This document shows positions 62,903 through 64,000 of a stretch of DNA of 64,000 nucleotides, piece by piece; the stretch's first letter is position 1; each line of letters opens with the position of its first letter. Made by a program: the position numbers and the translations under genes. Origin of the DNA: Oreohelix idahoensis. Its lineage: Eukaryota > Mollusca > Gastropoda > Stylommatophora > Oreohelicidae. The notes under the pieces were generated by a model. It had not been told where the DNA came from. It saw only the letters and a program-made list of their open reading frames with translations, and did not search any database. The stretch covers positions 62,001 to 126,000 of the forward strand of contig JAMPIV010022919.1 in NCBI GenBank assembly GCA_024509875.1, read 5' to 3'.

Positions 62903-64000
62903 TCCTGGAAGGTTCTACCAAGCTGGACAGGTTTGCGAGGGCAGGGGTCAGACGAAAGCAGACACCCTGGTTCTCCAGGTTGTGGGTTTTAGCATAGGGC
63001 TGACACCCCTGTCTATGTAAAAAAAAAAAATGGAAGTTACGGAAACAACAATGAATAAACAAACTTTGCTGCGGGACGGACATCCGGAGTCTGAGGCTTG
63101 TATGACTGTCAGTGGTGAAAGCCGAAAGGAAGCCACTGACATGAGAACGGACGTCCTGACCGCAAAACGCGATACAAGAATAGGATTTTGGAACGTCAGG
63201 ACAATGAATGAGACGGGTAAACTAAAACAGGTCACGGCAGAAATGAGAAACTATAGGCTACACATTCTAGGGATAAGCGAGAGCAGATGGACAGGGGCAG
63301 GAAAAGTTAAAACAGCAACAGGAGAAACAGTACTTTACTCTGGAAGAGAGGATGGACAGCACAATGAAGGCGTAGCCATTATTTTACAGAAAGGAATAGA
63401 AAGGACATTACTGGAATGGAAACCCATTAACAACAGACTGATAAGATTAAGATTGAGAGGTAGATTCACCAATACTACAATACTACAATGCTATGCACCA
63501 ACGAATGACAGCGATGAAGAGGTCAAGGATGAATTCTATCAACAACTGCAGAAAGAAATGGAAGACACACCTAGATATGATCTTATTGTAGTAATGGGAG
63601 ACCTCAATGCGAAAGTTGGTACACACAATACATATAATGAAAGAGTAATGGGGAAATGCGGCAGCGGAACAGCAAACGAAAATGGGGATAAATTAATAAG
63701 TTTCTGTAGTATTAACAACCTGGTCATTGGAGGAACAATTTTCCCGCATAAAGAAATTCACAAATTAACATGGGAATCACCAAATGGTCGGGACAGAAAC
63801 CAGATAGACCACATTATGATTAACGGTAGATGGAGACATGCATTACAAGATGTGAAGGTAAGAAGAGGTTCAGATGGGGGAAGTGATCACCATTTAGTAG
63901 TAGCAAAACTGAAAGTGAAACTAAGAAGCGCTGGACCAACTGTAACTACACAGAAAAGGTTTGACATCAGCAAATTGAAGGACCCCCTTACCAGAAAAGC
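62903..64000 (+). mobile_element. RTE-2 second copy, 5' part (runs off the window)
   Basis: Begins TCCTGGAAGGTTC, which aligns with the first base of the full copy (TCCTGGTAGG at 52299, minus). It therefore has an intact 5' end. Differences from the other copy are few. The 3' end is outside the window. Confidence 0.9.
63051..64000 (+). CDS. RTE-2 endonuclease-RT, N-terminal part, incomplete
   Basis: Open from ATG 63051 to the window edge (316 codons, no stop). It reads MNKQTLLRDGHPESEACMTV, GFWNVRTM, LGISESRW, MGDLNAKVG, QIDHIMING and GSDHHLV. All endonuclease catalytic residues are present. It has the upstream ATG in frame, which the other copy lost, so it shows the likely native start. GSDGGSDHH differs from GADVGSDHH in the other copy. 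Confidence 0.9.
   Translation, partial: MNKQTLLRDGHPESEACMTVSGESRKEATDMRTDVLTAKRDTRIGFWNVRTMNETGKLKQVTAEMRNYRLHILGISESRWTGAGKVKTATGETVLYSGREDGQHNEGVAIILQKGIERTLLEWKPINNRLIRLRLRGRFTNTTILQCYAPTNDSDEEVKDEFYQQLQKEMEDTPRYDLIVVMGDLNAKVGTHNTYNERVMGKCGSGTANENGDKLISFCSINNLVIGGTIFPHKEIHKLTWESPNGRDRNQIDHIMINGRWRHALQDVKVRRGSDGGSDHHLVVAKLKVKLRSAGPTVTTQKRFDISKLKDPLTRK

Overview
This is nuclear DNA of an animal, not a prokaryote: exons are split by GT-AG introns, and most of the window is retrotransposons. LINEs of the kinds seen here, tRNA-derived SINEs and Gmr1-like LTR elements fit an aquatic invertebrate such as a mollusc, but I cannot name the species. The only host gene I recognise is a sorting nexin 16-like gene (SNX16) on the minus strand. 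Two consecutive PX-domain exons (15498-15587 and 12514-12662) join in phase with good splice signals. Three further candidate exons (9908-10036 minus, 57480-57759 plus, 60429-60602 plus) are weaker.

Layout. 1-5.4 kb: a decayed LTR retroelement (E1, minus) with coiled-coil Gag, SCAN-like domain, protease and an RRM-like domain. 6.7-8.4 kb: a decayed jockey/CR1-like LINE. 9-15.6 kb: introns and exons of the SNX16-like gene, small LINE pieces, a SINE and several minisatellites, including about 19 copies of an 82-bp unit. 15.6-23.9 kb: a young LTR retrotransposon (A, minus) with a 5-bp target duplication, near-identical LTRs and a tRNA-Pro primer site. Its 3' LTR carries a 2.45-kb LINE-derived element that encodes only an ORF1 protein. 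25.5-30.7 kb: element C (minus), gag-protease-integrase-RT-RNase H, the Gmr1-like domain order. 31-38.7 kb: element D (gag-protease-integrase) abutting a second RRM-bearing element (E2) and an integrase scrap of another element. 40.9-44.1 kb: a full-length LINE (called RTE-1 here) with a 12-bp target duplication. 44.3-46.8 kb: a Penelope-like fragment and a second, partial RTE-1. 47.0-54.4 kb: element B (plus), split inside integrase by an intact LINE (RTE-2) with a 12-bp duplication. 54.5-55.3 kb: a 5'-truncated third LINE with an 11-bp duplication. 55.3-62.9 kb: mostly AT-rich sequence with candidate exons, two SINEs and minisatellites. 62.9 kb to the end: the 5' part of a second RTE-2 copy, open to the window edge.

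How it fits together. The LTR elements share a short N-terminal Gag module, and those with readable Gag cores share a SCAN-like domain. Integrase lies directly after protease, the Ty1/copia-like order known for Gmr1-like Ty3 elements. Only C retains recognisable RT and RNase H, so A and B look dependent on other copies. The most unusual items are the ORF1-only element with histone-type stem-loops, the RRM-like domain inside an LTR element, and the insertion of element A 41 nt upstream of a SNX16 3' splice site.
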